From positions 36,858,501 to 36,922,500 of the forward strand of contig NC_080557.1 of assembly GCF_030253575.1 (NCBI RefSeq): DNA of 64,000 bases, read 5' to 3'. Shown here piece after piece: positions 23,321 to 34,447 of the stretch. The notes under the pieces were generated by a model. That model was not told where the DNA came from. It worked only from the letters and a program-made list of their open reading frames with translations, and ran no database searches. The number at the start of each line of letters is the position of its first letter. Within the stretch, counting starts at the first letter, position 1. The translations under genes and the position numbers were made by a program. Origin of the DNA: Rhododendron vialii (taxonomy: Eukaryota > Streptophyta > Magnoliopsida > Ericales > Ericaceae).

Positions 23321-23415
23321 ATTATATCACTTTATGGTGGGATCTACATCATTTCAACTAATAAGAGGGAGGGTAATATTCATCCTCTTTTAAGGAGGGT
23401 GAACAAAATTGCACT
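23150..23415. mobile_element. Foldback MITE inside the second tandem copy
   Basis: The left arm (GAGAGGGTAAACATTACCCTC, then GTTGAAATGACATGAG and CCCACCATAAAGTGAT) pairs with the right arm (ATCACTTTATGGTGGG, CATCATTTCAAC, GAGGGTAATATTCATCCTCT). Arms are about 100 bases with a loop around 23300. Non-coding. Confidence 0.7.
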
Positions 23416-23604
23416 TCAGGGAATTAGGCCTTCAAACACAAATCTAGAATGGGAAAGATGGAAAAAAACATAAATTAAAAGGAAAAAGGAAATAAAAGTA
23501 ATACTAATATTTTAATAGAGAATAGGTTAAATAAATAGTGTTGGTGCAGTGTTGAAAGAAATGTGGGTAAGTAAAATGTAGAGGATAATCAAAAAAGTAA
23601 AATG

Positions 23605-24604
23605 TAGATGTGGCAAACGGGCGGGTGTGGGCGGATTGAAACGGATTGTGGGTCAAATATAGGCGGGTCGAATATGAGTCGAAACGGGTTGGGTTGAATA
23701 TGGGTCAATCCAAACCCGACCCCGACTAGTTTTCCTCCCCCCAATTTCCTGATTTGTCTCAATAAGAGGATTCATAAAAGTAAAATTTTATGATTAAAAC
23801 TCATTTTTTTGAATAAAAATGAAGCAATTAGTGACTAAAAAAGCTTTAAAAAATCAGATTTTTTTTTTTTTTTATTACATTTCTAAACAGTAATGTAACT
23901 TCGACGAGAAGTCAGAGGCTGCATAAGAGAATTGTCTAGAAGGCGAAGATTGCACCGATTGTACAATTTCAATCTTCATTGCGTTTGCCGAAGCCACCGC
24001 TTACGTTTGGATTAAAAATTCAAGTGACTTTTTTTTGGCTCTATTCAATTTTTTTGTATTTGTTTATTTTGCGACAAACTTTTTATCCATATTAGTTCGT
24101 CTCGACAAGAGAATCAAAAAAGTATTTTTTTTTTTACTTTTACCTTAATATTTTTTGTAATATTCAAGATAAATCCCAACAACCGGCTTTTTGGGCTTTA
24201 TCTTGGATGTTTTTCAAAAATATTTGGGTAAAAGTCATAATTTTTTACTTTTCAGATTGGAGCGAATCAAAAATCATAAAATACTTGTGGCAAAACGACA
24301 AATGCAGAAAAAGTTGAATAAGGACAAAACGAAAAAAAACTCAAAAGAGGGAGAGGAGCTCAAGGGATTGGTCTTGTAATTATACTGTATTATTTTTGTC
24401 TTTTTGAAAAAAAATTATGAGTTTCGATAAAAGAATTTACTTTTTCGATTCTTCTCGTCGAGACGAATCATTAAATCACAAAAAATTGACGCAAAATTAA
24501 TAAATGCAAAAAAAATTCAAATAAGGACAAAAATAAGCCACTTTTCTTTTAAATTCAAACCCACCCTAAATCTAGTGCGTTACTTTTTGAGTTTTGTTGC
24601 AGAA

Positions 24605-24650
<46 letters not shown>

Positions 24651-24849
24651 GTGAATTGGATTGGTTGCAGTGAGAGAATCAGAGAAGATGGGAGAGAGTG
24701 TAGGCGAGAGAGAAAAAGGGTGTTGGACCATTTTTAATTCTAGCCCATATTAAATCCACTATCAACCCATTACACAATATAGGCGGGTTGGGTTACAAGT
24801 TGGCGGATTTGGGCGGGTTAAGAAATATGAGCTGAAATTGCCACATCTA
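23605..24849. mobile_element. Non-autonomous hAT-type element, 1245 bp
   Basis: The terminal inverted repeat TAGATGTGGCA at 23605 matches exactly the reverse complement of TGCCACATCTA ending at 24849. The 8-bp direct repeat GTAAAATG flanks both ends (23597-23604 and 24850-24857), diagnostic of hAT transposition. GGCGGGTTGGGTT-type motifs lie just inside both ends. No transposase frame remains. A separate foldback element (about 24004-24570) and a GA microsatellite (24613-24648) lie inside. Confidence 0.85.
24004..24570. mobile_element. Foldback element nested in the hAT element
   Basis: The left arm contains TTTGTTTATTTTGCGACAAA and GTTCGTCTCGACAAGAGAAT. The right arm in reverse complement carries TATTAATTTTGCGTCAA and GATTCGTCTCGACGAGAAGA. 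Similar sequences recur at 20440-20700, 30670-31000 and 49661-50019, so this is a family. Confidence 0.6.
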
Positions 24850-24924
24850 GTAAAATGAAAAAATGTGTATTGTTCACCATTTTTTTTTTACCTAATGACT
24901 GGTAAACTTGCTCTAAAGGTTTGA

Positions 24925-25152
24925 GGTTCCGGAAAAAAGCCCTTATTTTTTAAGAAGGTAATTTCAAGCTTAAAAATTATGAGCTTATTGAAATCTAAAA
25001 ATATACAATATAGATCTTGTTTGGAAGATCTCGATGAGATCTTTTATATGATGTAAAAAAAATTGAAAAAATATTTATCATTTACTTTATTTTTTAGTTT
25101 GAAAATGTGAAATAAGCTGCTTATTTTTTAAGAAGGTTTCTGGAACGGTACC
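24925..25152. mobile_element. Foldback MITE with GGWWCCGTTCCAGAAACC-type ends (copy 1)
   Basis: The arms pair through CTTATTTTTTAAGAAGG on the left and CTTATTTTTTAAGAAGGTTTC on the right. The centre contains GATCTTGTTTGGAAGATCTC. A second copy in the opposite orientation is at 37031-37272 in the ARMC8-like gene intron. It has no coding potential. Confidence 0.65.
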
Positions 25153-25204
25153 TGAGACTACTACTAGTTTTTCCTTGTTTATTTGGTTTAGGTTCAATTT
25201 CACG

Positions 25205-27504
25205 AACCCGAGGACCGTGCTGCATAGTGCGTGCTGCGCGCCAAAATAACGTTGTGCCAAGTGTTTAAGCCAACAAGGGCCCCCTTTGATAAATTGGGTG
25301 GCTTGGGATAAGTTGTCAGAAAGAAAGGAGCAAGGAGGAATGAGATTTCGTAACTATAGAGCCTTCAATGAGGCCATGTTGGCAAGACAAGGATGGAGAT
25401 TGGTGATGAACCCTCATGCATACTGGGCTAGAATTCTAAAAGGGATTTACTTTCCTAATTCTTCTTTTCTGCATGCTGCAAGGGGTAGTAGAGCGTCTTG
25501 GGTCTGGCTTAGTCTTCTTCATGGTAGACAACTCTTGCTAAAAGGTTTAAGGTGGCAGATTCAAAATGGAAGGAACACGGATTTTTGGGGGGATGCTTGG
25601 ATTCCCTCTCTCCCAGGCTTCAAGATTTCTACAACTAAATCTCCCGGAAGTACCATTGAGAAGGTGTTGGACCCTATTGACCCGAGAAGGGGGACCTGGG
25701 ATAAGCAGAAGCTGGCAGGGGAGGTTAGCCAGGAGGAGCTGGAAGCAATTCTCAACATTCCTCTTCCTGTGAGAGATAGGGAGGACCAGCTTGTATGGCA
25801 CTTTAACTCCAATGGAATTTACTCTGTTAAGTCAGGTTACCATATAGCCCACAGTCAGATCTTGAGCAAAGCATGCGATACTCCTGAATCCTCTTTCAAG
25901 CCTGACAAAGAAGTATGGAAGTGTTTATGGAAAATGAAAGTTCCGAACAAAATAAAGTGCTTTTGGTGGTGAGCTTGCAGGAACAATTTGGCAACAAAGG
26001 AGAATCTTTTCAAACGCAAATGCTCCCTTACCAAATGTTGGCCAATGTGACATACGGAGGTGGAATCAGTGGAACATCTTCTTTTCGCCTGCCCATGGAC
26101 AAGAGCTGTCTGGTTTGGTAGCAATATAAAGCCGTTGGGTGAATTAGGAGGTCATGCCTCTACTCTGAAATGGACAACAGAGATTGTGGACAAATTAAGC
26201 AGTAAGGAGGCAACGAATCTCTTAGGTCGTGCAGCCATGATTGGGTGGAACATTTGGAAGGCAAGGAATGAGTTTATTTTCAAGGGTAAGTCAGTTAACC
26301 CTTTGGAAACGTTGGCAAATATTAGATTTAGTAGTTTGGAGAATTCATCCTGTTCTGAGATTTCCCAAGTCCACATGGATAACCCAACTACCCAGGATGG
26401 TTCACACCACTGGAGGGCTCCGGACTCTGGTTCTTTCAAGATTAATTGTGATGCGGCTCTGCCGAGGAGCAAGGGAGAAGGTAGAATAGCAGGAGTTCTG
26501 CGGAATTGCAGGGGAATAGTTCTTGATGGTTTTGCTAGAACAATGAAGTCGTGCTCCAGCTTCTGTGGAGAACTCCTGGCAATCAGAGACGCTTGCATTC
26601 TGGCCCTCAACTTGGGGCTGTCAGGAGTGGAGATCGAGTCGGACAATAAGCAGGCCATCCTCCTTAGCGTCTCTGAATTGGTTCCGCCGTGGGACTCTAG
26701 GGCCGTGGTGTTGGATATTCGTAATCTCGCCGAAGAGGGTAATTTTTCTTTTAACTGGGTCAGGAGGACAGCCAACAAAGCCCCCCATGTCTTAGCTGCT
26801 CTTGCTTTATGTAATTCTCTTCCTTTAAATTGGATTGGTAACCCCCTTTTAAATCTTGTATCTGCTTTGGAGTTTGATATTAATGCAAGCCCGCGAGGCA
26901 TCTTTGAGGATAAAAAATAAAAAAAAACAAGGGCCCCCTTTGACTACCCAAATTTTTGCCGTTTCAGATTATAGCCATAAAATAGAACGATGACGTCTTA
27001 ATCAATAGAGAAAAACCCTAACATCTCTCCCTAATCCCTCATCGACTCTTGCTCCTCTCGCCAAAACCATCGATCTTTGACTTGAATGTCCAAGGATAAA
27101 CATTAGACGCTCCTTTTTGGAATACTTTTTTGGGGAGGTAGCATGCGAAATTGTTTTGGTTGTGAGGATTTGTGGAGGATTAAAACTTTGGTTGCCCAGT
27201 TGATATTGTTTTGCCCAGTTGATTAAAACTCTAGGATACGTTTAGAATACTTTGTTTTGATTTGTGCCCAGTGGAATACATTTGGTATTTAGAGAAGATT
27301 GGGACAAATTTCAGTTGCTACATTTGAAATTGTTTATTTTTGATTTGTTGCCTAGTGCACTTTGCAATTTGGAATACTCTGTTTTGTGGCTATAATCTGA
27401 AATGGTAGAAATCTAGGCAGCCAAATGAGGTCCTTGTTAGCTGAAACACTTGGCACAACATAACGCCAAAACGATGTCGTTTTGGCGTGCAGCACGCTGG
27501 TCCC
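25205..27504. mobile_element. Long-TIR (MULE-like) element split by a LINE
   Basis: About 130 bases on the left (GGACCGTGCTGC...GCGTGCTGCGCGCCAAAA, then GTTGTGCCAAGTGTTT and AACAAGGGCCCC, continuing after the LINE as GTTTCAGATTATAGCCA) match in reverse complement the right end (GGGACCAGCGTGCTGC, GTTGTGCCAAGTGTTT, CATTTCAGATTATAGCCA). The right repeat contains the palindromic AAACGATGTCGTTT motif that I associate with Mutator-like termini. Target duplications are unclear: AATTTCA occurs just outside both ends but displaced on the left. Without the LINE the element is about 650 bp, with no transposase. Confidence 0.6.
25290..26925 (+). pseudogene. 5'-truncated LINE (L1-type) with RT-end zinc-binding and RNase H domains
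   Basis: One reading frame runs through the insert, starting NWVAWDKLSERKEQGGMRFR and FNEAMLARQGWRLV, the tail of plant LINE reverse transcriptases. It continues with KVPNKIKCFWW of the zinc-binding RT region and an RNase H domain: KINCDAAL (first Asp), ELLAIRDAC (Glu) and EIESDNKQAI (Asp). Two in-frame TGA codons break it, at 25970-25972 and at about 26048-26050, where CWPM is followed by the TGA and then HTEVESVEHLLF; the frame itself is not shifted. The 3' end is A-rich. An 18-bp perfect direct repeat (AACAAGGGCCCCCTTTGA) at 25272-25289 and 26926-26943 marks target-primed insertion. It is non-functional as a retrotransposon. Confidence 0.92.
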
Positions 27505-27949
27505 AATTTCAATGACAACCCTTGAGGTTTTCTTTAATGACAATAAATTTTTTTGTGACATTTTTTTTTCGATTCTATGAATAGATTCAGGCTCCTTTCC
27601 ACTAAGGTTTTTATTTTTTAAGTACTTATTTTTCGTTTTACAAGACACGTCATTCTCTCATAATATATCACATTTAATTCAAAAAAATAACAATGCCTTT
27701 TATGATATACAAATGATTCTGATTATCTAAATAGGTCAAGTGAAGGATTACAATGCCTTTTATGATGAGACAAATTCAAAATTGTATGAATTGTGTAAGC
27801 TTAAATTGTAATACCCCTTCATGCATGAGAAATAACAATAAATCCATGTGGTTTCAATGTTCATTTCACCTACATCCCAAATAACAATGGTTCGACCAAA
27901 CACGTAATGGAATCGGTCAAAATCACATATCTATCAATGGGTAAAATAA
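26944..27949. other. Remainder of the long-TIR element and flanking DNA, no gene
   Basis: The part up to about 27504 is the interior and right terminal repeat of the LINE-split element. At 27010-27090 it has leader-like sequence (AAAACCCTAACATCTC...CCTCATCGACTCTTGCTCC) that could be captured host DNA. Beyond 27505 I see only A/T-rich sequence with no feature I can name. Confidence 0.45.
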
Positions 27950-29880
27950 TGTAGACACCCCATCTTGAATGTCCAGATTAGTTTACTTACGGTTTTTGAT
28001 TCCTCGATGATGAAACGGATCAAGAACGCCCAGAGAATGATAAGTGGTTGAGCTTTGAGCATTTTGAAACTCCCAAAAATTCCAAAACCTTACTTGCATA
28101 CGTTGGTACCAAACTGGCGTGCGCTGATTCTCTGCCACGTGTTAGTCATCGGTCGGTTTTGACCATTGACCAGACTTGGACCCGGGCACGTAGGTCCACT
28201 ATTGGCGTACGCCAGTCAAATGTAGTCCCATCACCTTTATTCAGCCACGTTTACAAGACTTTTGTGCCATCCGGTACACTGTTTGATCGGCTGAGATGTA
28301 ATCTTGGACATGGAATGTTCCCTTTCTCTCATGCAAACTCCCCATCACCTTGTCCCTTGCATTTAATGCATGGGAGACTTGCACACCAAGGCTAACCAGC
28401 CCATTTCAGCTGGTTACCTCCCTCTCCCTCCTTTATAAATACCCCTCTTGCATTTATATGCAAAGGGTTACAAACTTCAAAAGCCGTAGTTACTAGTTCC
28501 ATCCATTTCAACCTCTTGTTCTTCATCGTTCTTTGTCAAGGAAGTGATAAACAACTCTCACTCACCCTGCCACCTGTATACATTTTTCATCCATCCATCA
28601 AAACCATAATTTCAAAGCTCAATCACTCCAACAAACTCAAAATCAAATGTATGCCATCTTTGACAGTACTCTGTTCTGATCCTTGAGGAGGTTGGCGGGG
28701 TCAAGGCTGGTAATCAATACCAGTCCTAGCCCTAAAACTAGCAAGGTTTCAAAACCGTGCATGGCTAGAATTGGTGCACGCCAATTCAAAGTATGCCTAC
28801 GCCAGTCATGGATGTACATGCAGTACTGGTGTGGGGATCGGTGTCTTGTTGTTTTCTGTTTTATTGTTCATATATCATTGTGAGCATGCCAAATAACCAG
28901 TTTACTGCTTTCCATAGTAAAGTTTGCTAATCTTACTTTCTTAAATATTAATATCTGCTGCTTTGGAATGCCTCCGGGGTCTTTCTGAACATGTCTCAAA
29001 ATCCATAAAGTGTAAAGGCAAGCACTGGATAAGAGATTACAACTAGCGTATGGTAGTTTACTACCCGCGTGCGCCAGTTCATCTATGTCTAGTGGTTAGC
29101 CATTGAATGGCAACTAGGCATTGGCCTCTGTTTTATCCCACATTGTTCACAGGGTGCTTTATCTTTTCTTGGTCTCAGAGCCCATTCAAACTGTTTATTA
29201 CTATATGTATATATTTGTATATAGAACTGTTTGATTTGTCCTGGGTGTGCACCGGTCATTTTCAGAGTCCAGAGGGTTGAAAATAAGAACTGTGGGATTA
29301 GGCTTACTGGCGCACACTGGACTAGTAGTGGCATACACAGGTGGGATCAACATGCAGTGACTCGATCAGTGCATGCTGGTTTCTTCCTACTCACATCACT
29401 TCAGAACAGTGTATTCCAATCTGTTTAAAGCTTCCACAGGAGTCTGTTTTCAATCTATATTAATTGTTTCAATAAGAAAGCATGTCGTTTGTCACATCGT
29501 GCCAACATGTTACAGTTTTAATCCATTTAAACTGTTCCCCCACCCTAACTGGCTAAAAAATGATTAATGAGAGAAAAAATCAAATATTTTACAAATGCCC
29601 GAGTAGAGATCCAACTCCGGATTGGGAAAGAGGGTTGCCTTACAACTCTTCCCTTCTCGTAACCTAGCTCCTGAACGTCAGGTATCAAAGGTAAAGACGA
29701 ACCAGTCTACAAAATCTTTTCCAATCAAAACGTAGCAAGTGTTTCAAGTTCGGTTCCTTGGGTGGTTTACCGCAAAAACCTGAGTGACGACTCTGAATCG
29801 AAGCGTTTTGCCGCACTTTTCCAAAAAAGACGCACCCGATTTCATACGGAATTTTCAGGGGCGTGTGCCCATAAACAACA
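27950..29880 (+). mobile_element. Probable LTR of a Ty3/gypsy (Tat/Ogre-like) element, no coding part
   Basis: It begins TGTAGACACCCC, a common start of Tat-lineage LTRs. It has a TATA-like TTTATAAATACC at about 28432, then a pyrimidine-rich leader. Near its end are ACCTGAGTGACGACTCTGAA and TTTTCAGGGGCGTGTGCCC, which resemble the LTR-end sequences of such elements. No gag-pol frame adjoins, so it would be a solo LTR or remnant. I could not find a clear 5-bp duplication, and the right boundary is uncertain. Confidence 0.45.
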
Positions 29881-31983
29881 TCATTTTGAATAAAAAAAAT
29901 CGAGAGTTGATAGTGGTTTTATTTCTTCCGTTTTGAAGTTTTTTTAGTATTGCTTTCTGTCAATATAAGCTGCTTTTGGACATTTGGTTGATTCCATTGC
30001 GTGTTTGGTCGAATTGAAATCAAAATTAAAATACAGGGGATTTATTGTTATTTTCATACGTTAGTCATCGGAATTTACCCTTTGTTTTACCCCTTTTTTT
30101 CGTCTCGGATATTTGTTTTACTTTTTTGTTTTATTTTTTATCTGAGACAAAACCATAGGACTATAGGGTTATTTGTTTTAGCTTAATAAAGGCAAGTTTT
30201 TTTTTTCCCCCCCCATCAAAATCCAATCATAGTTAGGTCTATTCATTGAGTAAAATATTACTCCATCCGTCCTCATTTATTCATTCTTTTGGCACTTAAA
30301 ACCAAAAATGAGCATCTCACAGGATTTTGGATTACCAATATTTTACATTTTTGAATGTTCCGATAATGCTCCAATCACACAATTCCAGCCTTTTATTATG
30401 AGGTCAAACACTAATAAATTTATGCAAATGAGAGGCCAATAATTAAAGCAAAAAAAAAAATAATTCAGTTGTATAGTCATACGGACTTCCTATCTCTACA
30501 TTATATTGATGGAGACAAACACGATTTAATTAGGCAAAACAAATTTTCCGTCGTCAGAACGCAAATTCGTAGTATTGAATCTTGATCTAAATATATATTA
30601 TTTAATAGGTTACAAATGAATCCCTCAAGACTCGAACGCTACTCACATATGTACTTCGGGTTGTTTTGGATTAACAATATTTAAGTTGGATTATTTTCTC
30701 TTGCTCAAAAGAATCGTTTGTTAGTTTTTGGTCATTTTTTCATGGATTATTAATTTATCTCGACAAAAGGAATCAAAAAATAAAAAACACGAACCAAACA
30801 ATTCTTTTTGAATAATGACATACATAATACAAAAAATTTGTCCCTTTCGAATTATTTTTGTCTTTAATGAACTTTCGTAAGATTTTGATCATAATCTTTT
30901 ACCTTTTAAATTTCTCTCGCCGAGATGAACCATTATCCACAAAAATTTTACAAAAAACTAACAAAGACGAAAAAAATTCAAAAATAAATCATACAAGATT
31001 ATTAAGCCAAAACGAGCTGAAGCACATCATCCTGTTAGAGACGACCGGGATGGATACTCGAATATTTGCATGTCCCGATTACGTACCCAAGAAAAAAAAA
31101 TGCATGTCCCGATTGTCATCCCTATACCCAAATGACCCCTTTTAAGTTTTTACATTGATTTTCTTAGTAATTAAATAATTACTTTAATTGGACAAGCCTT
31201 TATGGACTTATTTTTGCCCCATTTTCTTTTCATCGATCTTTGTAATTGTACCAAATAAATGTGAGAATATATCATCATTTTGTTGTTATGAAATACTCCT
31301 ACTACATTAATTGTTTATCGTAGGGGTTATTCCATATTTTGAGTTTGCCATCCATCTATCCATACGGAGTATATTATATGGAAATTTATTTTGCCTTTAA
31401 AACAATCCAAATCCTCTTTCGTAATTTTCCAGATTTTTGATTTTTTTGTTTATATTTATAAAAAAAATAGAGAGATGTGGGGGTTGAATATGGAGGCAAA
31501 ATTATTTTGTGCCTCTGGGGCACTATCACGTGGTGCTCCAAATTCATTTTTCACACACACATGTCTTCCAGTGCATAAAATGAGACTAATGCTAGTGTGC
31601 ATATATCGAACGAGGGGTTGGAAAAAATATTAAACTATCATTTTTATCAACTAGCGTTGTGTCCATTTGATACACGGGGTAATGAGATTTTTTTAAATCA
31701 TGCATTGAATGTGCACAAACACTAATTTTTATGATATTTGATGTAGGGGTTGTTATTTTTACGAAAATCTGTTTATTTTTCTATTGTCATCATCCTAACT
31801 GTACCTAATAAAGGAAGAAACATATCACCATTCATTTTTGTTATGTTGGGGTAGGAGTAGTCAGAGACGGATTCAGAAATCTAGCATAGTGGAGCAGTTT
31901 GTCAATCACAATCGTAAAATTATATTTTTCTAGTCGACAAAACTAAGATCACACTAACTTTTAGTAACGCAAAATATGCATTA
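29881..31983. other. Intergenic, foldback-derived sequence, no gene
   Basis: The segment 30670-31000 is a member of the CTCGACAAGAG foldback family: ATTTATCTCGACAAAAGGAATC on the left pairs with TTTCTCTCGCCGAGATGAACC further right. The rest is A/T-rich with homopolymer runs. No exon or RNA gene is supported. Confidence 0.45.
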
Positions 31984-32129
31984 TTAACCCCGGCCAAGGG
32001 GTTGGCTTAGTGGTGATCTTGGCATGAGATTTAAGGGTTTGCTCTCTTCTAAGGTCTCAAGTTTGTTTCTCCTTGCCAATTGTAGGGATTAGTTCGAGGT
32101 GACACCCTGCATTACCAATAAAAGAAATT
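31984..32129 (+). mobile_element. tRNA-derived SINE
   Basis: The A-box-like TTGGCTTAGTGGTG at about 32002 is followed by a B-box-like GGTCTCAAGTT at about 32053. ATATGCATTA flanks both sides (31974-31983 and 32130-32139). At 146 bp it is short for the class and lacks a clear poly(A) tail. Confidence 0.65.
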
Positions 32130-32139
32130 ATATGCATTA

Positions 32140-33164
32140 CTTACTACAAAAGTTTATGGTGCATACATTTTATAAAGTATCTAAAAGTTAGCATAAAATC
32201 TTAGACAAAATTTTCCGAGTATGTTTTATATTGACATCAACAAATATTTAGAATGACAAAGATGGTTTTCTTTATTATATTTCTCCACGATAGTTAAAAA
32301 TAAAAGCCCCGTTTGATAACCTTGTTGAACCTTAGGATTTGGACTACCAATCCCAAGGGATTGCTAAACCCTTGTTTGGTAACCCAAAATACGTCCGGAC
32401 TAATAATCTGTTTGGATGAGTAGTGTGGCCCTTAGGAGGGATTCGTAATACCCCTCGGGACTTGGTATTGGCGATCCAATCCCAATTGGATACTTATTAC
32501 GCAATTATGCTAAATACATGAGATTATTAGCACAATTTTTTAATTTTGAGTGGGAGAACGTGACCCATCCGTCCCTTGGAGTAGATATTTTCGAGAGGTA
32601 TATGACTCGGTGGTAGTATCTATCATATGTTTATCATTTTGAGTTTGGATCTACATAACAAACAAATTTTTTTTTGTCACATCACATGGTCGGAAAAATG
32701 CGTAGAAATTTGACCATAATGAAAATGTGTGGATTAGTTTTATTATTCGTATATAAAGTTTTGTAGAGTTATATCTACGCAAATGTTGATTTAATGTTGC
32801 ATTACGATCATAACGCGAAAGATTCTATAAAGATTAGAAGAACCAAAGTTAATTTTCTAATATAGCTTTGCAATAAATAAATATAAACCCTTCCCTATTG
32901 CATGCCCCCAGCAAGTGCAAACCATGTGTCCACTATTGGGCAGGGTACCCTTTTGGCATTTAATATCTTGTTAATTTGAATTTGTATCAAACATTTTGTT
33001 GGTAGCTAGAATCACTTTACATTTGGAACAAGAGAGGAGGGAAGAAGGATTAGGATGCCCCGATGCATAAAGACAATGGGCCTACATGCTCCCCATTCCC
33101 CTTTTGTCCATCATCTTGAGGTTTTTTTTTTCCTTTGCCAATATTGTATTGTATACACTAGTGG
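32140..33164. other. Intergenic, no gene
   Basis: It includes a half-element near 32308-32470 resembling the GGGCCCATTTGATAA MITE (CCCCGTTTGATAACC, then GGTATTGGCGATCCAATCCC). I see no exon, and the rest is undistinguished A/T-rich DNA. Confidence 0.45.
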
Positions 33165-33300
33165 AGATTAACGAACGAATTAGTGAGTTAGTATACAAGG
33201 GATCTAGAAACTGTCTATAGCCCTGGACTCCAAATATCTCTGCCATGCTCGAATCCTAACCTCTCTTATAGGAGTACCAAGGGATAACCGTTGGGTTACA
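33165..33300 (-). mobile_element. tRNA-derived SINE (same family as 61545-61732)
   Basis: On the minus strand TGTAACCCAACGGTTATCCC resembles an A-box region and TTAGGATTCGAGCATGG a B box. The 3' part (GGCTATAGACAGTTTCTAGATC) is similar to the 3' part of the SINE at 61545-61732. TACACTA near both ends may be the target duplication, but this is weak. Confidence 0.5.
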
Positions 33301-33597
33301 CTAATCTTGAGAATAGTGTTCATATATCCAAATACATATGATTCCTTCATTTGTTTATGTTATTTCAATGTTTTGCGTTTGATTATTATTGACTGTGCGA
33401 CGCTGCAAGAGTTTTGTTTTGGTTTTAGCCGATTGGGATGGGAAGTAGATAAAATCAATACCCTTTAGGAAATTTGGAGGTATAAATACTTCAGTTTGGG
33501 AACAAAATTAATAAAGTCACTCCATTCTGGCCTTGGTTGGCGGCGTTCGCCCCATTTCCATTTGTGATTAGATCTTTACAGCGATGATCACCATTCT

Positions 33598-34010
33598 CAT
33601 GGCTGCCTCACCACCCCAATACCACATCCACCATACCAATATCACTTCAATCCTACAACACTGCCTTCATGTCACGCCACCACCACCATACCAATATCGT
33701 CCTAATCCATCACCACCATGACCACACCACTAGTATTGCTGTTGCTTAGAGCGATTACGGTCATTTTTATCGCCATCACTATTATCACTTACCACGGGTG
33801 TAACACTCTTGATGTCACATTACCATAACTCCACTGCTACTACATCAATACGTATTGCCACCATTGCACGCGTATCCAATAGAAAGTAACAACATGATCA
33901 ACAACAGCACTCATCGTCATTAACGCCACCATTATCACCATCATTGCCATTAGCATCATCTGTATCTTATTACCATTGTTATCACCACTACAATGTTACT
34001 ATCACATTGT
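33598..34010. repeat. Degenerate CAC/CAT/ACC trinucleotide-like region
   Basis: About 400 bases are dominated by CCA, CAT, CAC and ATC triplets (for example CACCACCACCATACC, ATTATCACCATCATTGCC), with no exact period. It looks like an old decayed triplet array or low-complexity DNA upstream of the ARMC8-like gene. Confidence 0.65.
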
Positions 34011-34315
34011 AAAATATTGTAAAGTATCATCGTTACAACCAATATCGTGTAGGACAATACGATTGAGCCTTAGGATAAGTCGAGATACACGTAAACTGAA
34101 TCCATATATGTACTGTCTACAATCCAGCCAGTAATTATGCTCATCATCCTACTATATTCTATTTTTCAACCTACCCATCATATCTGATTCTAAATTAATC
34201 CCAATCCATGTCCATTTCCTCCCCCAACAATTCTATTTTTTTCAACATCACCCCCATTAATTCGGATCCCCTTTGATCTAGGCTTTAATTATTCCCTACC
34301 TTTAAGCAAACACAA

Positions 34316-34447
34316 AGACAGACAGACAGACAGACACAAATAGTTACTACATCCCCTCCCCCCCTCGCCCCTCTTTTTCTCTCTCTCTCATCTGACACTG
34401 CTTCCCGCAGGGTCACGCATGACATTCCGCGTCGCCCCGCGACCACC
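34316..34447 (+). promoter_or_regulatory. 5' leader of the ARMC8-like gene with GACA and CT repeats
   Basis: A GACA tetranucleotide run (34316-34336) is followed by C-rich sequence and a CT tract (34378-34389) before the ATG at 34448. The leader then becomes GC-rich. The ATG context (CCACCATGCC) is favourable. Confidence 0.55.

Noticed and set aside
26152..26901. 249-residue antisense ORF opposite the LINE
   Set aside because: It overlaps the RNase H coding region in antisense and has no recognised domain.
28048..28395. 115-residue ORF in the LTR-like region
   Set aside because: It spans the TATA-proximal part of a probable LTR and has no protein similarity that I recognise.
33598..34010. 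Possible His-rich coding exon from CAC/CAT triplets
   Set aside because: The triplets do not hold one frame and stops are frequent in all frames.
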